DNA of 64,000 nt from Candidatus Accumulibacter contiguus (lineage in GTDB: Bacteria > Pseudomonadota > Gammaproteobacteria > Burkholderiales > Rhodocyclaceae), in contig NZ_SPMX01000007.1 of assembly GCF_012940005.1 (NCBI RefSeq), positions 88,003-152,002 of the forward strand, in the 5' to 3' direction. Both the position numbers and the translations under genes were made by a program. The notes under the pieces are model-generated. The model worked only from the letters and a program-made list of their open reading frames with translations. It searched no databases and had not been told where the DNA came from. Of the stretch, positions 38,549 to 48,095 are shown piece by piece; within the stretch, counting starts at the first letter, position 1; every line of letters starts with the position of its first letter.

Positions 38549-39166
38549 TCAAAGCACGTAATACAGGATCGCAAAGTAATGGGCGGTGCTGCCGGCCATC
38601 ACGAACAGATGCCAGACACCATGCGCATGCCTGAGGCGGGTGTCGAGCGCATAGAAAACGATCCCGCTGGTGTAGAACACGCCACCTGCTGCAACCCAGG
38701 CGAAGCCGGCCATCCCCAGCGCCTGCAGTAGCGGCACCAGCGCCACCACCACCGCCCAGCCCATCACAATGTAGATCACCAGTGACAGGATGCGTGCTTC
38801 GCTGCGCGGGCGAAGTTCCTGTACGCCACCGACCAGCGCCAGCCCCCAGACGACAGCCAGCAGGGACCAGCCCCAGGGACCGCGCAGGGTTACCAGGCAG
38901 AACGGGGTGTAACTGCCGGCAATCAGCAAATAGATACTTTGGTGGTCCAGCTTGCGCAGGATGTCCTTGGCACGCCCGCGGACACTGTGGTAGAGCGCCG
39001 AAAAGCTGTAGAGCAGCACCAGTGTCGCGCTGTAAATCGAGACGCTGACAATTTTCCACGCATCGCCGCTCTGCGCCGCCAGGATCAGCAGCACGGCCGT
39101 ACCAGCGACCGCAAGGATGGCCCCGACCAGATGCGTCCAGGCGTTGAATTTTTCTCCGTAGTACAT
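38549..39166 (-). CDS. Hemolysin III family / PAQR membrane protein
   Basis: 205 aa with seven predicted helices. Family motifs are EKFNAWTHLVGAILAV, SFSALYHSVRG (His), LDHQSIYLLIAGSYTPF and a C-terminal GVWHLFVMAGSTAHYFAILY. His/Asp/Ser residues form the predicted zinc site. Despite the name, these proteins are membrane hydrolase-like or receptor-like proteins. ATG 39166 is chosen, as the earlier frame to 39244 is not conserved. Confidence 0.9.
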   Translation of the reverse strand: MYYGEKFNAWTHLVGAILAVAGTAVLLILAAQSGDAWKIVSVSIYSATLVLLYSFSALYHSVRGRAKDILRKLDHQSIYLLIAGSYTPFCLVTLRGPWGWSLLAVVWGLALVGGVQELRPRSEARILSLVIYIVMGWAVVVALVPLLQALGMAGFAWVAAGGVFYTSGIVFYALDTRLRHAHGVWHLFVMAGSTAHYFAILYYVL

Positions 39167-39305
39167 GTGAGCAGCCTTGCCCCAGTGGACTGCCTGCCCA
39201 CCCGCAGCGCCGTGGACAGTCAATTGAAAAGCAGCACCTCCCATTGTCCCGGAGCCGGCCGTCCGCAGTCAATCAACGGTTCATCCTGCAGGTCCTGAAA
39301 CGACA

Positions 39306-39327
39306 AGCCCCGCCATAGAGCGGGGCT
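39306..39327 (-). terminator. Terminator of the second PEP-CTERM gene
   Basis: Stem AGCCCCGC (39306-39313) / GCGGGGCT (39320-39327) with loop CATAGA. Read on the minus strand it is followed by TGTCGTTTC, a weak T-tract. It lies 19 bp beyond the gene stop at 39346. Confidence 0.75.
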
Positions 39328-39345
39328 GTCTGTCACGCCGGGTAA

Positions 39346-40074
39346 CTACTGCTTGCGCCTGCGTGCTGCGCCCAAGCCGAGAAGCCCGATGCCGAACAGG
39401 GCAAAAGTTGCAGGTTCGGGGATTGCCGCCAGGCCATCTCTCGAACCGAAGGTCCTGAAGGTTGCAGGTTCGGGGATTGCCGCCAGGCCATCAGTCGAAC
39501 TGAAGGTCGTGAAGAATGTTGCCCCCGGTGCTCGGAACTGCGCCTGTTGGCCACCGTCGCAGCAATGTTCCAGCCCGTAAATCTGCAGAACATGGTTGCC
39601 GGCTGCAAGCAAGGAACTGTAATCGAAGTACTGGCTGGGGTTTCCATAAGATCCGGCCCACCACATATCGTTGGTCTTGAAGCCGAGAGCAACGCCGTCG
39701 ATGAAGACCGCTCCTCCAAGGCCAAAATCGGTTCCCGCACGAAACTCCCATGCACCAGCCTGCGCTGGCGTCACGCCAAAGCGGATCGTGAAATCGAAGG
39801 CAATATCGTAGATTGAATTGGCGCCGAACAGACCATGGTTCGAAATATCGTTGAACACCGCCGGAGAAGCAGTGCCATAGCCTGCTGTCGCACCAGCCAC
39901 CGCAGCCTCAACCACATTCTTGTAAGCTTCCGCGCTGGCTTGCACCCCTGCCGTCGAATGGCCGGTGGCAACGCTGATCATGCTGGCATCGGCATTGCCG
40001 ACAAATGCTGCCAGCGTCGATACGACGATGCTGGTCAAGAGTTTTCCGTTGTTTCGTTCAATCACGTTTTTCAA
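39346..40074 (-). CDS. PEP-CTERM protein with duplicated sorting motif
   Basis: 242 aa. The signal peptide (LLTSIVVSTLAAFVGNADA) is followed by a secreted domain containing AFDFTIRFGVTPAQAGAWEF and LQIYGLEHCCDGGQQAQF, a PA14-like or beta-sandwich pattern. At the C-terminus AAIPEPATFRTFGSRDGL is immediately followed by AAIPEPATFALFGIGLLGLG and ARRRKQ. The first PEP copy lacks the hydrophobic helix, so only the second should act as sorting signal. The duplication is an exact-register 54 bp repeat. I saw no clear sigma-54 promoter upstream. Confidence 0.9.
   Translation of the reverse strand: MKNVIERNNGKLLTSIVVSTLAAFVGNADASMISVATGHSTAGVQASAEAYKNVVEAAVAGATAGYGTASPAVFNDISNHGLFGANSIYDIAFDFTIRFGVTPAQAGAWEFRAGTDFGLGGAVFIDGVALGFKTNDMWWAGSYGNPSQYFDYSSLLAAGNHVLQIYGLEHCCDGGQQAQFRAPGATFFTTFSSTDGLAAIPEPATFRTFGSRDGLAAIPEPATFALFGIGLLGLGAARRRKQ
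39411..39518 (-). repeat. Tandem 54 bp duplication in the PEP-CTERM gene
   Basis: Two units, 39411-39464 and 39465-39518, both begin GCAGGTTCGGGGATTGCCGC and encode 18 residues each, including IPEPATF. They differ at several positions toward the unit ends, so the duplication is not brand new. Confidence 0.85.
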
Positions 40075-40388
40075 TTATCGATCCTTGCGAGTGGGCATGT
40101 TTGCAATAGGTTTCCTCGGTGCAGCGTGTGCTGCATTCATTCAAGAAACAGTCAGATATTTCTGAGCACGGAGAGATTGGAACACTGAAGCGAACTGGTC
40201 CCCGTGCGATTCTTCACATCCACCGCAAGATCGTTCCGACCCGCTCACTCTACGGAAAACCGGGGCCACCGAGATCCCCGCGCCCGGCAGCTTGCTGTTG
40301 CCCGCTCTGTTCGTGCTCTGCCAAACATTGCGACTCAACACGAACAGCTGACTCCGTTCAGGACAAGACGTCCTCATGCCTGGCGCGG
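40075..40388 (-). other. Intergenic region without a gene
   Basis: 314 bp between the PEP-CTERM gene and the Lrp-family gene. No ORF with family resemblance, no tRNA and no strong hairpin is visible. It should contain the PEP-CTERM promoter, but the search for TGGCAC-N5-TTGC gave nothing convincing. Confidence 0.5.
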
Positions 40389-40859
40389 TTATTTGCCAGC
40401 AACCGGCAAGGCGGTCTTGTCCACCACCCTGCGCAACACAAAGCTCGAATGCACACCGGTCACTCCCGGTATGCCGGTAATGCGATTGAGCAACAGATCC
40501 TGGTAGGCATCCATGTCCTTGACCACCACCTTGAGTTGGTAATCGGCGGCCTGACCGGTAATCAGCAGACATTCCATGACCTCGGGAATGTCGCGGATTG
40601 CTGCTTCGAGGTGACTGAAACGCTCGGGTGTGTGTTGGTCCATCGAAATGTGGACCAGCGCCATCAGTGACAACCCAAGTGCCCTGGCATCGAGCAGCGC
40701 GCGGTAGCCAGTGATGAGGCCAGCTTCTTCGAGGGCGCGGACGCGGCGCAAGCAGGGCGATGGCGACAGGCCGATACGGTCGGCGAGTTCCTGATTGCTG
40801 ATGCGTCCCTCCTGCTGCAGCACCTGCAGAATCTGTCGGTCAAAGCGATCAAGGTCCAT
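40389..40859 (-). CDS. Lrp/AsnC family transcriptional regulator
   Basis: 156 aa. The N-terminal HTH is in LDRFDRQILQVLQQEGRISN and QELADRIGLSPSPCLRRVRA. The C-terminal RAM (ligand-binding) domain has GYRALLDARALGLSLMALVH and VMECLLITGQAADYQLKVVV. It is divergent from leuA, with a palindromic AT-rich element between, so amino-acid-responsive control of leuA is likely. Confidence 0.93.
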   Translation of the reverse strand: MDLDRFDRQILQVLQQEGRISNQELADRIGLSPSPCLRRVRALEEAGLITGYRALLDARALGLSLMALVHISMDQHTPERFSHLEAAIRDIPEVMECLLITGQAADYQLKVVVKDMDAYQDLLLNRITGIPGVTGVHSSFVLRRVVDKTALPVAGK

Positions 40860-40894
40860 GATATTTCCTGCTGGTTTTGATTATCGGCTGAATC

Positions 40895-40919
40895 TGCGTA
40901 TATTTTTATATATTACGCA
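40895..40919. promoter_or_regulatory. Palindromic element between Lrp gene and leuA
   Basis: Arms TGCGTA (40895) and TACGCA (40914) enclose a 13-base A/T stretch. It sits 36 bp upstream of the Lrp gene start and 117 bp upstream of leuA, in an otherwise GC-rich area. This is a candidate Lrp-type operator overlapping divergent promoters. Confidence 0.55.
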
Positions 40920-41035
40920 ATAATCTGCCATTTGTACGGTCATCCGCGAACAACAACGCAAGCACCTGCCGGGCAATCGTGGGTAGCATCTGTCTTGTCA
41001 GAAACCCGGCAATCACCACTCAGGAGACCGCGATC

Positions 41036-42728
41036 ATGTTGAACAACCCTTCCCTCAAGTACAACCCTTTCCCGGCAGTCCAGCTCACCGATCGGCAATG
41101 GCCCAGTCGGAGCATCAGCGCTGCACCGATCTGGATGAGTACCGATCTGCGTGACGGCAACCAGGCACTTTTCGAACCGATGAATGCGGAACGTAAGATG
41201 CGCCTGTTCCGCACTCTCTGCAAGATCGGCTTCAAGGAAATCGAGGTGGCCTTCCCTTCCGCCTCACAGACCGATTTCGACTTCGTCCGTGAGTTGATCG
41301 AAGGCGGCCATATCCCTGACGACGTGAGCATCGAGGTGCTCACACAGGCTCGCGAGCATCTGATCCGCCGCAGCATCGAATCGCTGAAGGGGGCGAGACG
41401 GGCAATCGTGCATGTCTATAACGCCACTTCGAAGCCGTTCCGCGAGAATGTCTTTGCGATGAGCAAGGCCGACGTCGTGGATATGGCGGTCGCCGCCGTA
41501 CGCCTGGTCAGGGAACTCACCAATGCACAGCCGGAGACCGAATGGGTACTCGAATACAGCCCAGAAACCTTCACCGCCACCGAGCTCGAATTTGCCCTCG
41601 AGGTCTGCGACGCGGTGACCGCCACCTGGGGAGCGACTCCGGAGGACAAGGTGATCCTCAATCTGCCGACGACAGTCGAGGTGACGACGCCGAACGTCTA
41701 CGCCGATCAGATCGAGTGGATGCACCGCCACCTCGCGCGTCGTGACAGCGTCATCGTCAGCGTACATCCGCACAACGACCGCGGCACGGCGGTGGCTGCG
41801 GCCGAATTGGCGATGATGGCCGGCGCCGAGCGCGTCGAGGGCTGCCTCTTCGGCAACGGCGAACGTACCGGCAACGTCGACCTCGTCACCCTGGCGCTCA
41901 ACCTGTACACGCAAGGCGTGTCGCCGGCTCTCGATTTCTCGGACATCAACGCCGTCGCACGTACCGTCGAGCACTGCAACCGCCTGCCAATCCATCCACG
42001 CCACCCCTACGTCGGCGACCTGGTGTTCACGGCTTTTTCCGGATCGCACCAGGATGCGATCCGGAAAGGGTTTGCCTTGCAACAGCCCGATGCCGCGTGG
42101 AGCATTCCCTATCTGCCGATCGACCCGGCGGACGTCGGCCGCAGCTACGATTCAGTGATCCGGGTCAATAGCCAGTCCGGAAAGGGAGGCATCGCCTACC
42201 TGCTCGAAGCAGAATACGGCATCGTGCTGCCGCGTCGCTTGCAGGTCGAGTTTTCGCGGGTGGTGCAGGCGCATACCGATAGCCATGGGGGGGGAAATGA
42301 GCGCAGCCGACATCTGGCAATTGTTCTCCGGAAGCTATCTCGGCAGCGAGCATCCCGTGCGCTATGTCGAACACCACCTTTTCGAGCATGGTGGCACCCA
42401 GGGCATCCGCCTCAGCGTCGAGATCGACGGCCGGGCGCACTTGCTGGCCGGCGAAGGCAATGGTCCCATCGACGCAGCGGTACAGGCACTGCGCGGCGCA
42501 GGTCTGGTGGTGCAGGTGCGCAGCTATGAAGAACGCTCGATGAGCAGCAGCGGCAGCGATGCCAGCGCCTGTGCGTTCTTGGAACTGACGCGCGTTGGCA
42601 ACGCTGGCGAATGTTACGGCGTGGGCATCGATGTGAACATCGTTACCGCTTCGATCCGGGCCCTGGTGAATGGCGTCAATCGACTGACAGCCAGCGCTTG
42701 CGTCGGCAGCGAAACACGGGTGGCATGA
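41036..42728 (+). CDS. leuA: 2-isopropylmalate synthase (frameshifted in this sequence)
   Basis: First step of leucine synthesis: condensation of acetyl-CoA with 2-oxoisovalerate. The N-terminal catalytic part has [17 protein letters not shown] (metal-binding Asp), the HMGL-like core with [17 protein letters not shown] (His ligands) and [12 protein letters not shown]. The C-terminal leucine-binding part continues in another frame after HTDSHGG as [17 protein letters not shown] and ends SETRVA. The break is a run of eight G (42287-42294), where seven restores about 563 aa. ATG 41036 follows CAGGAG and fits [18 protein letters not shown]. Confidence 0.92.
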
Positions 42729-42748
42729 ATGGTTCGGGGCGGGAGGAC

Positions 42749-44668
42749 TCAAGCGGCAGCCCCCGGTGCGACGAGTGGCAGGCTGATGGTAAAGGTGGTA
42801 CCGACATCGGCTACGCTGTCGACCTGGATGCTGCCCCCGAGTGCTTGCACGACCAGGTTGTGGGTGATGTGCAGGCCAAGACCCGTGCCGCCGCTGCCCA
42901 TGCGAGTGCTGACGAAAGGGTCGAATATACGCTGCAGCAGGCCAGGGGGAATACCGCAGCCATTGTCGCTGACCCGGATGCTCACGCGCTCCCCAGTCTC
43001 GGCCACGGCGACGATGCGAAGGCAGGCGTCGCTTTGACCGCCAAAGGCATGGATCACGGCATTGCTGATCAGGTTGGTGAGTACCTGGCCGAGGGAGCCT
43101 GGGTAGCTGTCGAGGAGCAGGCCGAGGGGCACATCAACGCTGACAGCGACGCCGTTGCGCTTGAGGAGCGGCTGCAGAGTGACGATGATTTCCTTGCATA
43201 CCTCGTCCAGGGCGAATTCCCGCCGCTGGGAACTGGTCTGGTCGGCTGCAACCTGCTTGAAACTGGTGACCAGTTCAGCCGCCCGAATCAGATTGCGCGA
43301 AGCGATGTCGGTTCCCGTATCCATGGCCTCGAGCAATCGGTCGAGACTGGATCGTTTCAAGCCCTGCACACCCTCCTGTCGGAAAGCAGCGAGCGCGTTG
43401 CGCAGGGTGGACACGGCCATGACGCCATTGCCCAGAGGCGTGTTCAGTTCGTGGGCAATGCCGGCGACCAGGGCGCCAAGGGCCGCCAGTTTCTCGGAAC
43501 GAACCAGTTCATTCTGGGTGAGCTGCAGGTGCTCAAGCGTGGTGGACAGTTCGGCGTTGGCCGCATGCAACTGCTCGGTACGTTGCTGAACACGCGCCTC
43601 CAGTTCCTGCTGGCGCTCCTGGAGGATACCGGCCATCCGCTCGAGGTCGGCCGACAGTTCATTCAGCTCGATGGTGCGGCCGCGGGGCCAGCTACCGGCG
43701 GGTTGGCCATCGGCCACACGCCGGGTTCGCTCGGTAATGGCGCTGATCGGACGGGCCATGCCGATGGCCCAGAGGGGCGCAAGCAGGAGGCCGACGAGCA
43801 TCGAGCCAGCGAGGGCCGTAATGGCCAGTTCGAGAGTTGAAGCAACGCGCGGGTTGGCGAGCCCGCCAGGGGTTCTGGTCACAACATACCAATTGAGAAG
43901 ATCGGAACGGGCGATGGCGGCTTCGAAATCGCGGCCCTCGAAGCGCATCCGGCCACTGCTCACGGCTTCTGCGCCGGCCTGCCGGAGGAGCGGCTCGCTC
44001 CCCAGATTGACAACCCCGACGCGCGTCGGGTCTTCGCTGTCGGCGAGAATTTCCCCATGGCGGTCGACCACCCAGACCATCAGGTTCCGCCGCCCGGACG
44101 CGGTACGCAGGGTCTTCAGAATATAGTCGAGAGACATTTCGCCGATGATGATGCCGTTGCCCGCAGCAACGCCGACCGCAATGGCAAGAGCGCTGGACAC
44201 TGGCGACAGGTACTTGTCGCTCCAGATCGCTTCCTGACGTTCCTTGACCCGGCGAAAAATTGGGTCCCGGGACAGGTCGCTGCCGATCAGCTCCTGGCGG
44301 CGGCCCGCGCCGAGGGCGATGTTCACGGCAGCACGCAAGACCGCCCCACTGTGATCAATCTCGTAAATCGCAGTGAACGCGCCGTGTTCGCTGACCGCAC
44401 GCTCAAGGACGGATTGCACGTCGCCGCCTGCGGATGCCGGGATGACGGCAGCGATCAGTTCCAGCTGCGCCTGCAGAGCGCCGAGAATCACCTCGCTGCG
44501 CTGCGCCAGATCGGCCGCTTCGAGGCGCAGGTCGGTGCGTGTTTCATCGCTGATCTGGGGAATGCGAACGAGAACGAAGACGGCGCCGACGACCACGAAG
44601 GTGACAGACGATATGATCGTCAACAGCCCGATCAGAGAGGTACGCAAGCGCCACTGACGTCCACTCAT
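42749..44668 (-). CDS. Sensor histidine kinase with periplasmic dCache-like domain
   Basis: 639 aa. The first membrane helix is SLIGLLTIISSVTFVVVGAV, followed by a periplasmic sensor of about 250 residues, then a second helix (ITALAGSMLVGLLLAPLWAI), a HAMP region, and a coiled coil with ERQQELEARVQQRTEQLHAA. HisKA contains GIAHELNTPLGNG (phospho-His). The ATPase has LTNLISNAVIHAF, DNGCGIPPG and GGTGLGLHI. The start overlaps the binding protein stop as ATGA, so the kinase is the last gene of a three-gene operon. It probably phosphorylates the response regulator at 45756. Confidence 0.93.
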   Translation of the reverse strand: MSGRQWRLRTSLIGLLTIISSVTFVVVGAVFVLVRIPQISDETRTDLRLEAADLAQRSEVILGALQAQLELIAAVIPASAGGDVQSVLERAVSEHGAFTAIYEIDHSGAVLRAAVNIALGAGRRQELIGSDLSRDPIFRRVKERQEAIWSDKYLSPVSSALAIAVGVAAGNGIIIGEMSLDYILKTLRTASGRRNLMVWVVDRHGEILADSEDPTRVGVVNLGSEPLLRQAGAEAVSSGRMRFEGRDFEAAIARSDLLNWYVVTRTPGGLANPRVASTLELAITALAGSMLVGLLLAPLWAIGMARPISAITERTRRVADGQPAGSWPRGRTIELNELSADLERMAGILQERQQELEARVQQRTEQLHAANAELSTTLEHLQLTQNELVRSEKLAALGALVAGIAHELNTPLGNGVMAVSTLRNALAAFRQEGVQGLKRSSLDRLLEAMDTGTDIASRNLIRAAELVTSFKQVAADQTSSQRREFALDEVCKEIIVTLQPLLKRNGVAVSVDVPLGLLLDSYPGSLGQVLTNLISNAVIHAFGGQSDACLRIVAVAETGERVSIRVSDNGCGIPPGLLQRIFDPFVSTRMGSGGTGLGLHITHNLVVQALGGSIQVDSVADVGTTFTISLPLVAPGAAA

Positions 44669-45759
44669 GGCTCGCGCAGGAACCGGCCGTCACCAATGAC
44701 CATGAAGTAGGCGGCTCGATCGGCATCACCATTGGCATCGAAGCGAATCGACTGCTGCAGCCCTTCGTAGGGTCCGAACTTGAACAGGGCGGCCTTGGCG
44801 CTCATGCCCTTCGTACGCCTGGCCAGTGCAGTCAGGGTCACGGTCGCCGCATCGTGGGCGAGCACACTGCCGAAGACCGGTTCCTTGCCGAAGCGTTGGC
44901 GGTACGCCTCGCGAAAACGCTGATAGCGCGGGGAGGGATCATCCTGGTTGTAGTTCTGGACGATCATCATGCCTTCCACCGCCTTGCCGCCAAGTTCGAT
45001 CAGTTGTTCTGTGGCCGCCCATTCGACGCTGATGAGAACAATCTTCGCATCGACTTTGCGGGCTTGCTGCGCCAGGCGCGCAGCGTCGACCGCGTTCCCG
45101 ATGAACAACAAGCCGTCGGGCCTGGGCTGGAGCATGCTCGCAATCACTCCGGAGTGATTGGCCGACCCCGAGTCGAAGTAGGACGCGACCAGGACCACTC
45201 CCCCGAGGGCTTCGTAAGCGGTCTGGAACTCCATCAGCCAGCTCTCGGAAAACGAGCGATTATTCTCGTTGACAGCAATGCTGATACGCCGGATGCCTTT
45301 CTGGAAATAGTGCGTGGCGTAATGGCGGCCATTGTCGCGCGTCGTCCAGTTGATGCGAAAAAGCATGTCGTCTCGGCCGTGAAACTTGACCGCCGAGGCA
45401 CTGGGCGAAACCAGCAGCACCCGGGCCTTCTCGAAAATAGGCAGGATGACGTCGGTCATACCGCTGGTGGTCGGGCCGATGACGGCGTCGACGCCCAGAT
45501 GGAGCAGACCCTCGGCCGCCTGGCGGGCGGATTCCGGATCAGGCCCGGTGTCGCGAACCAGGAGTTCGATACGCTGGCCCGAGGCGGCGCGGAATTCATC
45601 GACGGCCAGGGTCACCCCGTTACGTGCCGCCTCTCCGAGGTCGGCGGTGCGACCCGTCAGTTCGACCAGGACGCCAATGCGCAATGGCTCTTCTTCTGCG
45701 CACGCGGACAGCAGCAGGACAGCAAGGCTCAGGACGATCAGCCGCAGCCATGCCTTCAA
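44665..45759 (-). CDS. LIV-type periplasmic binding protein (lipoprotein), signalling-operon member
   Basis: 364 aa from TTG 45759, which overlaps the previous stop as TTGA, with AGGAG 8 bp upstream. The signal peptide ends in a lipobox (LLLSACAEE). The mature domain reads PLRIGVLVELTGRTADLGEA, then DAVIGPTTSGMTDVILPIFE, the branched-chain amino acid/amide-binding (type I) fold. No permease is adjacent. Because the neighbours are a histidine kinase and a response regulator, this protein more likely senses a ligand for signalling than feeds a transporter. Confidence 0.88.
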   Translation of the reverse strand: MKAWLRLIVLSLAVLLLSACAEEEPLRIGVLVELTGRTADLGEAARNGVTLAVDEFRAASGQRIELLVRDTGPDPESARQAAEGLLHLGVDAVIGPTTSGMTDVILPIFEKARVLLVSPSASAVKFHGRDDMLFRINWTTRDNGRHYATHYFQKGIRRISIAVNENNRSFSESWLMEFQTAYEALGGVVLVASYFDSGSANHSGVIASMLQPRPDGLLFIGNAVDAARLAQQARKVDAKIVLISVEWAATEQLIELGGKAVEGMMIVQNYNQDDPSPRYQRFREAYRQRFGKEPVFGSVLAHDAATVTLTALARRTKGMSAKAALFKFGPYEGLQQSIRFDANGDADRAAYFMVIGDGRFLREP

Positions 45760-47996
45760 TTCTGGTCTCCTTTGTAGCGGGCATGCCAGGCAATGAATTC
45801 GCTTTCCTGCATGGGGTGGCCATAGTGGTAGCCCTGCGTCTCGTTGCAACCCAGAGCCTGGAGCAGTTCCTCCAGATTCTGGTTTTCGACGCCCTCGGCG
45901 ATGACCCGCAAACCCAGTTCCCGGCCAAGAACGATGATCGTGCGGGCGATACGCGTGCCATTGTCGTCCCGTTCCAGGGCACGGACGAAGCTGCGGTCGA
46001 TCTTGAGGCGATCGGCCGGCAGCTTGTCGAGGTAGGCCAGGGACGAGTAGCCGGTACCGAAGTCGTCGATGGCCACCGTGACACCCATGGCACGCAGGCG
46101 TTTGAGCAGGGCAATGACCGGATCCAGGCTGCCGACTGCGACCGATTCGGTGATTTCCAGTTCCAGATCGGCGGGTCTGCTCCGGGTCAGACGCAGGGCA
46201 TCGCTGACCGAATCGACGAAACCCGGTTGGCGGAGCTGTACCGGCGAGATGTTCACCGCCATCCTCAGGTCCGCGCAGCCAGTAGCGCGAAAGCGCTGCA
46301 GGGCCTGGAGGGCAGCCTGCAGCAACCAGCGGCCCATATCGACGATCAGACCGGATTGCTCGGCGATGGGAATGAAACATTCTGGCGATACCAGAACGCC
46401 ATCCTCGCGGCGCCAGCGCATCAGTGCTTCGACGCCGATGATGCGGCCAGAGCTCAGTTCGATCTGAGGCTGATAGGAGAGAAACAATTGCTTCTGCTCG
46501 AAAGCCAGGCGAAGGTCGCGCAGCAGGTGCGCACGTTCCCGGACTGCGCTGCCGAGGTCTTGGGAAAAGAGCAGCGTCTGCCCCAGGCCGGCGGCTTTCG
46601 CCTGTTTCAGGGCCAGATAGCTGTCTCGGATATACTCGATCCCGGAACGGCGACCGCTCTCCAACAGCGTGATGCCGACACAGGCGGAAACTGGCTGATG
46701 CACCCCCTCGATCACGAAGGGAGTCTGAAAACAGGCCTGGATGGTTTCCCCGTTTACTGCGATTTTTGGACCCATGACCGCGAAGGCATCGCCGGCGAGG
46801 CGGGCGATGAAGACGTTCGCCGGCAGGTGCTCACCCAGGCGCTGGGCGGTCGCCTTGAGCAGGGCATCACCATAGTCGTGGCCGAGCAAATCGTTGGCCG
46901 AAGCGAACTGGTCGATGTCGACGATGGCCAGAGCGCAGCCGCTTTCCTGTTCCTTCATCATGCGCTGGTCGAGTTCGCACACCAGCGCAGTGCGGTTTGG
47001 CAAGCCCAACTGCCGGTCGAAGAAGGCATCACGGCGCAGTTTCGTCACCAGTTCGATGTTCTTCGCGCAGAGCGCGATATTCGTGCAGAATACCTTGAGC
47101 AGTTCCTGATCGACGTCGCTGATGGGCTTGGCCGAATCGATGAAGGCAGCGAAACCCTCTGCAGGGGTCTTGGCGAAATAGAGCGTGAGGTTGCGGGCTT
47201 CGATGAGGCTGCGGCGCTCCTTCAGCGCCGTGGTCAGTTGGCCGACGATGCGCGGGTCGTCGATCTCGCTCAGGCGCCGCTGGATGAGACTGCGAAACTG
47301 GCCGGCGGCAGCGATGATGCGGAACTCGGGGTGACCATTGAGCAGTGGACTATCCTGGGCCGCAGCGCAGCAGACCAGACCTTCCGGATCGACGCCGAGC
47401 AAGCCGGCAATCTGGGTAATGACGCCGTCGGCAAAGCTTTGCAATCCCTGCTCAGCGATGAACTGGTTACTGGCGGCGACGATCTTTTCCAGACCCAGGC
47501 GGGTGGCATCCAGGCGCAGCAATTGGTCGTAGGAACGAATCGCCGTGGTGAGGGTGATGAACAGCCGGTTCTGGGTCAGTTCGCTCTTGGTCTTGTAGTC
47601 GTTGATGTCGTAGCGGGTGATCGTCTCGGCTTCCGGCGCCTGGCCCGGCTGGCCGGTGCGCAGAATGATGCGACAGTTGGCCAGTTTTAACTCGTTGCGA
47701 ATGGTATGGACCATGCGCAGGCCGGCATCGTCGCTTTCCATGACCACGTCGAGGAGAACCACCGCAATTTTTTCCGTCACCCGCAGCAGGGCCACGGCCT
47801 CGGCTCCCGAACTGGCATGAAACAGGGCGAGTGGGCGATCGAGGATGATGACGTTGGCGAGAGCGAAGCGCGTCGCTTCATGCACGCCAGGATCGTCGTC
47901 CACCACCAGGATTCGCCACGGACATGCTGCCTCCTCGCTATCACGCCCAGGCCCATCTTCCTCGATGAAGACCAGCTCGTCATTCAAATCGTCCAT
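45756..47996 (-). CDS. Response regulator with DUF3369, degenerate GGDEF and EAL domains
   Basis: 746 aa. The REC domain has ILVVDDDPGVHEATRFAL, the phospho-Asp in VVLLDVVMESDD and K in YKTKSE. A DUF3369 region follows (about 150-320). The GGDEF site reads RLAGDAFAVMG, so the catalytic motif is lost (AGDAF). The EAL domain is intact: GVEALMRWRREDG, NISPVQLRQPGF, TESVAVGS and IDDFGTGYSSLAYL. It should be a phosphorylation-controlled c-di-GMP phosphodiesterase. It is the first gene of the operon with the binding protein and kinase downstream. Confidence 0.93.
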   Translation of the reverse strand: MDDLNDELVFIEEDGPGRDSEEAACPWRILVVDDDPGVHEATRFALANVIILDRPLALFHASSGAEAVALLRVTEKIAVVLLDVVMESDDAGLRMVHTIRNELKLANCRIILRTGQPGQAPEAETITRYDINDYKTKSELTQNRLFITLTTAIRSYDQLLRLDATRLGLEKIVAASNQFIAEQGLQSFADGVITQIAGLLGVDPEGLVCCAAAQDSPLLNGHPEFRIIAAAGQFRSLIQRRLSEIDDPRIVGQLTTALKERRSLIEARNLTLYFAKTPAEGFAAFIDSAKPISDVDQELLKVFCTNIALCAKNIELVTKLRRDAFFDRQLGLPNRTALVCELDQRMMKEQESGCALAIVDIDQFASANDLLGHDYGDALLKATAQRLGEHLPANVFIARLAGDAFAVMGPKIAVNGETIQACFQTPFVIEGVHQPVSACVGITLLESGRRSGIEYIRDSYLALKQAKAAGLGQTLLFSQDLGSAVRERAHLLRDLRLAFEQKQLFLSYQPQIELSSGRIIGVEALMRWRREDGVLVSPECFIPIAEQSGLIVDMGRWLLQAALQALQRFRATGCADLRMAVNISPVQLRQPGFVDSVSDALRLTRSRPADLELEITESVAVGSLDPVIALLKRLRAMGVTVAIDDFGTGYSSLAYLDKLPADRLKIDRSFVRALERDDNGTRIARTIIVLGRELGLRVIAEGVENQNLEELLQALGCNETQGYHYGHPMQESEFIAWHARYKGDQN

Positions 47997-48095
47997 TGCT
48001 CTCTTCTCTCTGTCGCAAAGGGTATGGTGACCGACGGCCAGGTACGCTCAACAGGTCCGAGGAACGCGGCGTAACCTGATTATTGTCACCAAATC

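Noticed and set aside
42611..43840. 409-codon plus-strand frame over the histidine kinase
   Set aside because: Antisense shadow; the opposite strand carries all kinase motifs.
45624..47690. 688-codon open frame on the plus strand
   Set aside because: It is the antisense of the REC/EAL response regulator. Low-complexity composition and no family motif; long antisense frames are common in GC-rich DNA.
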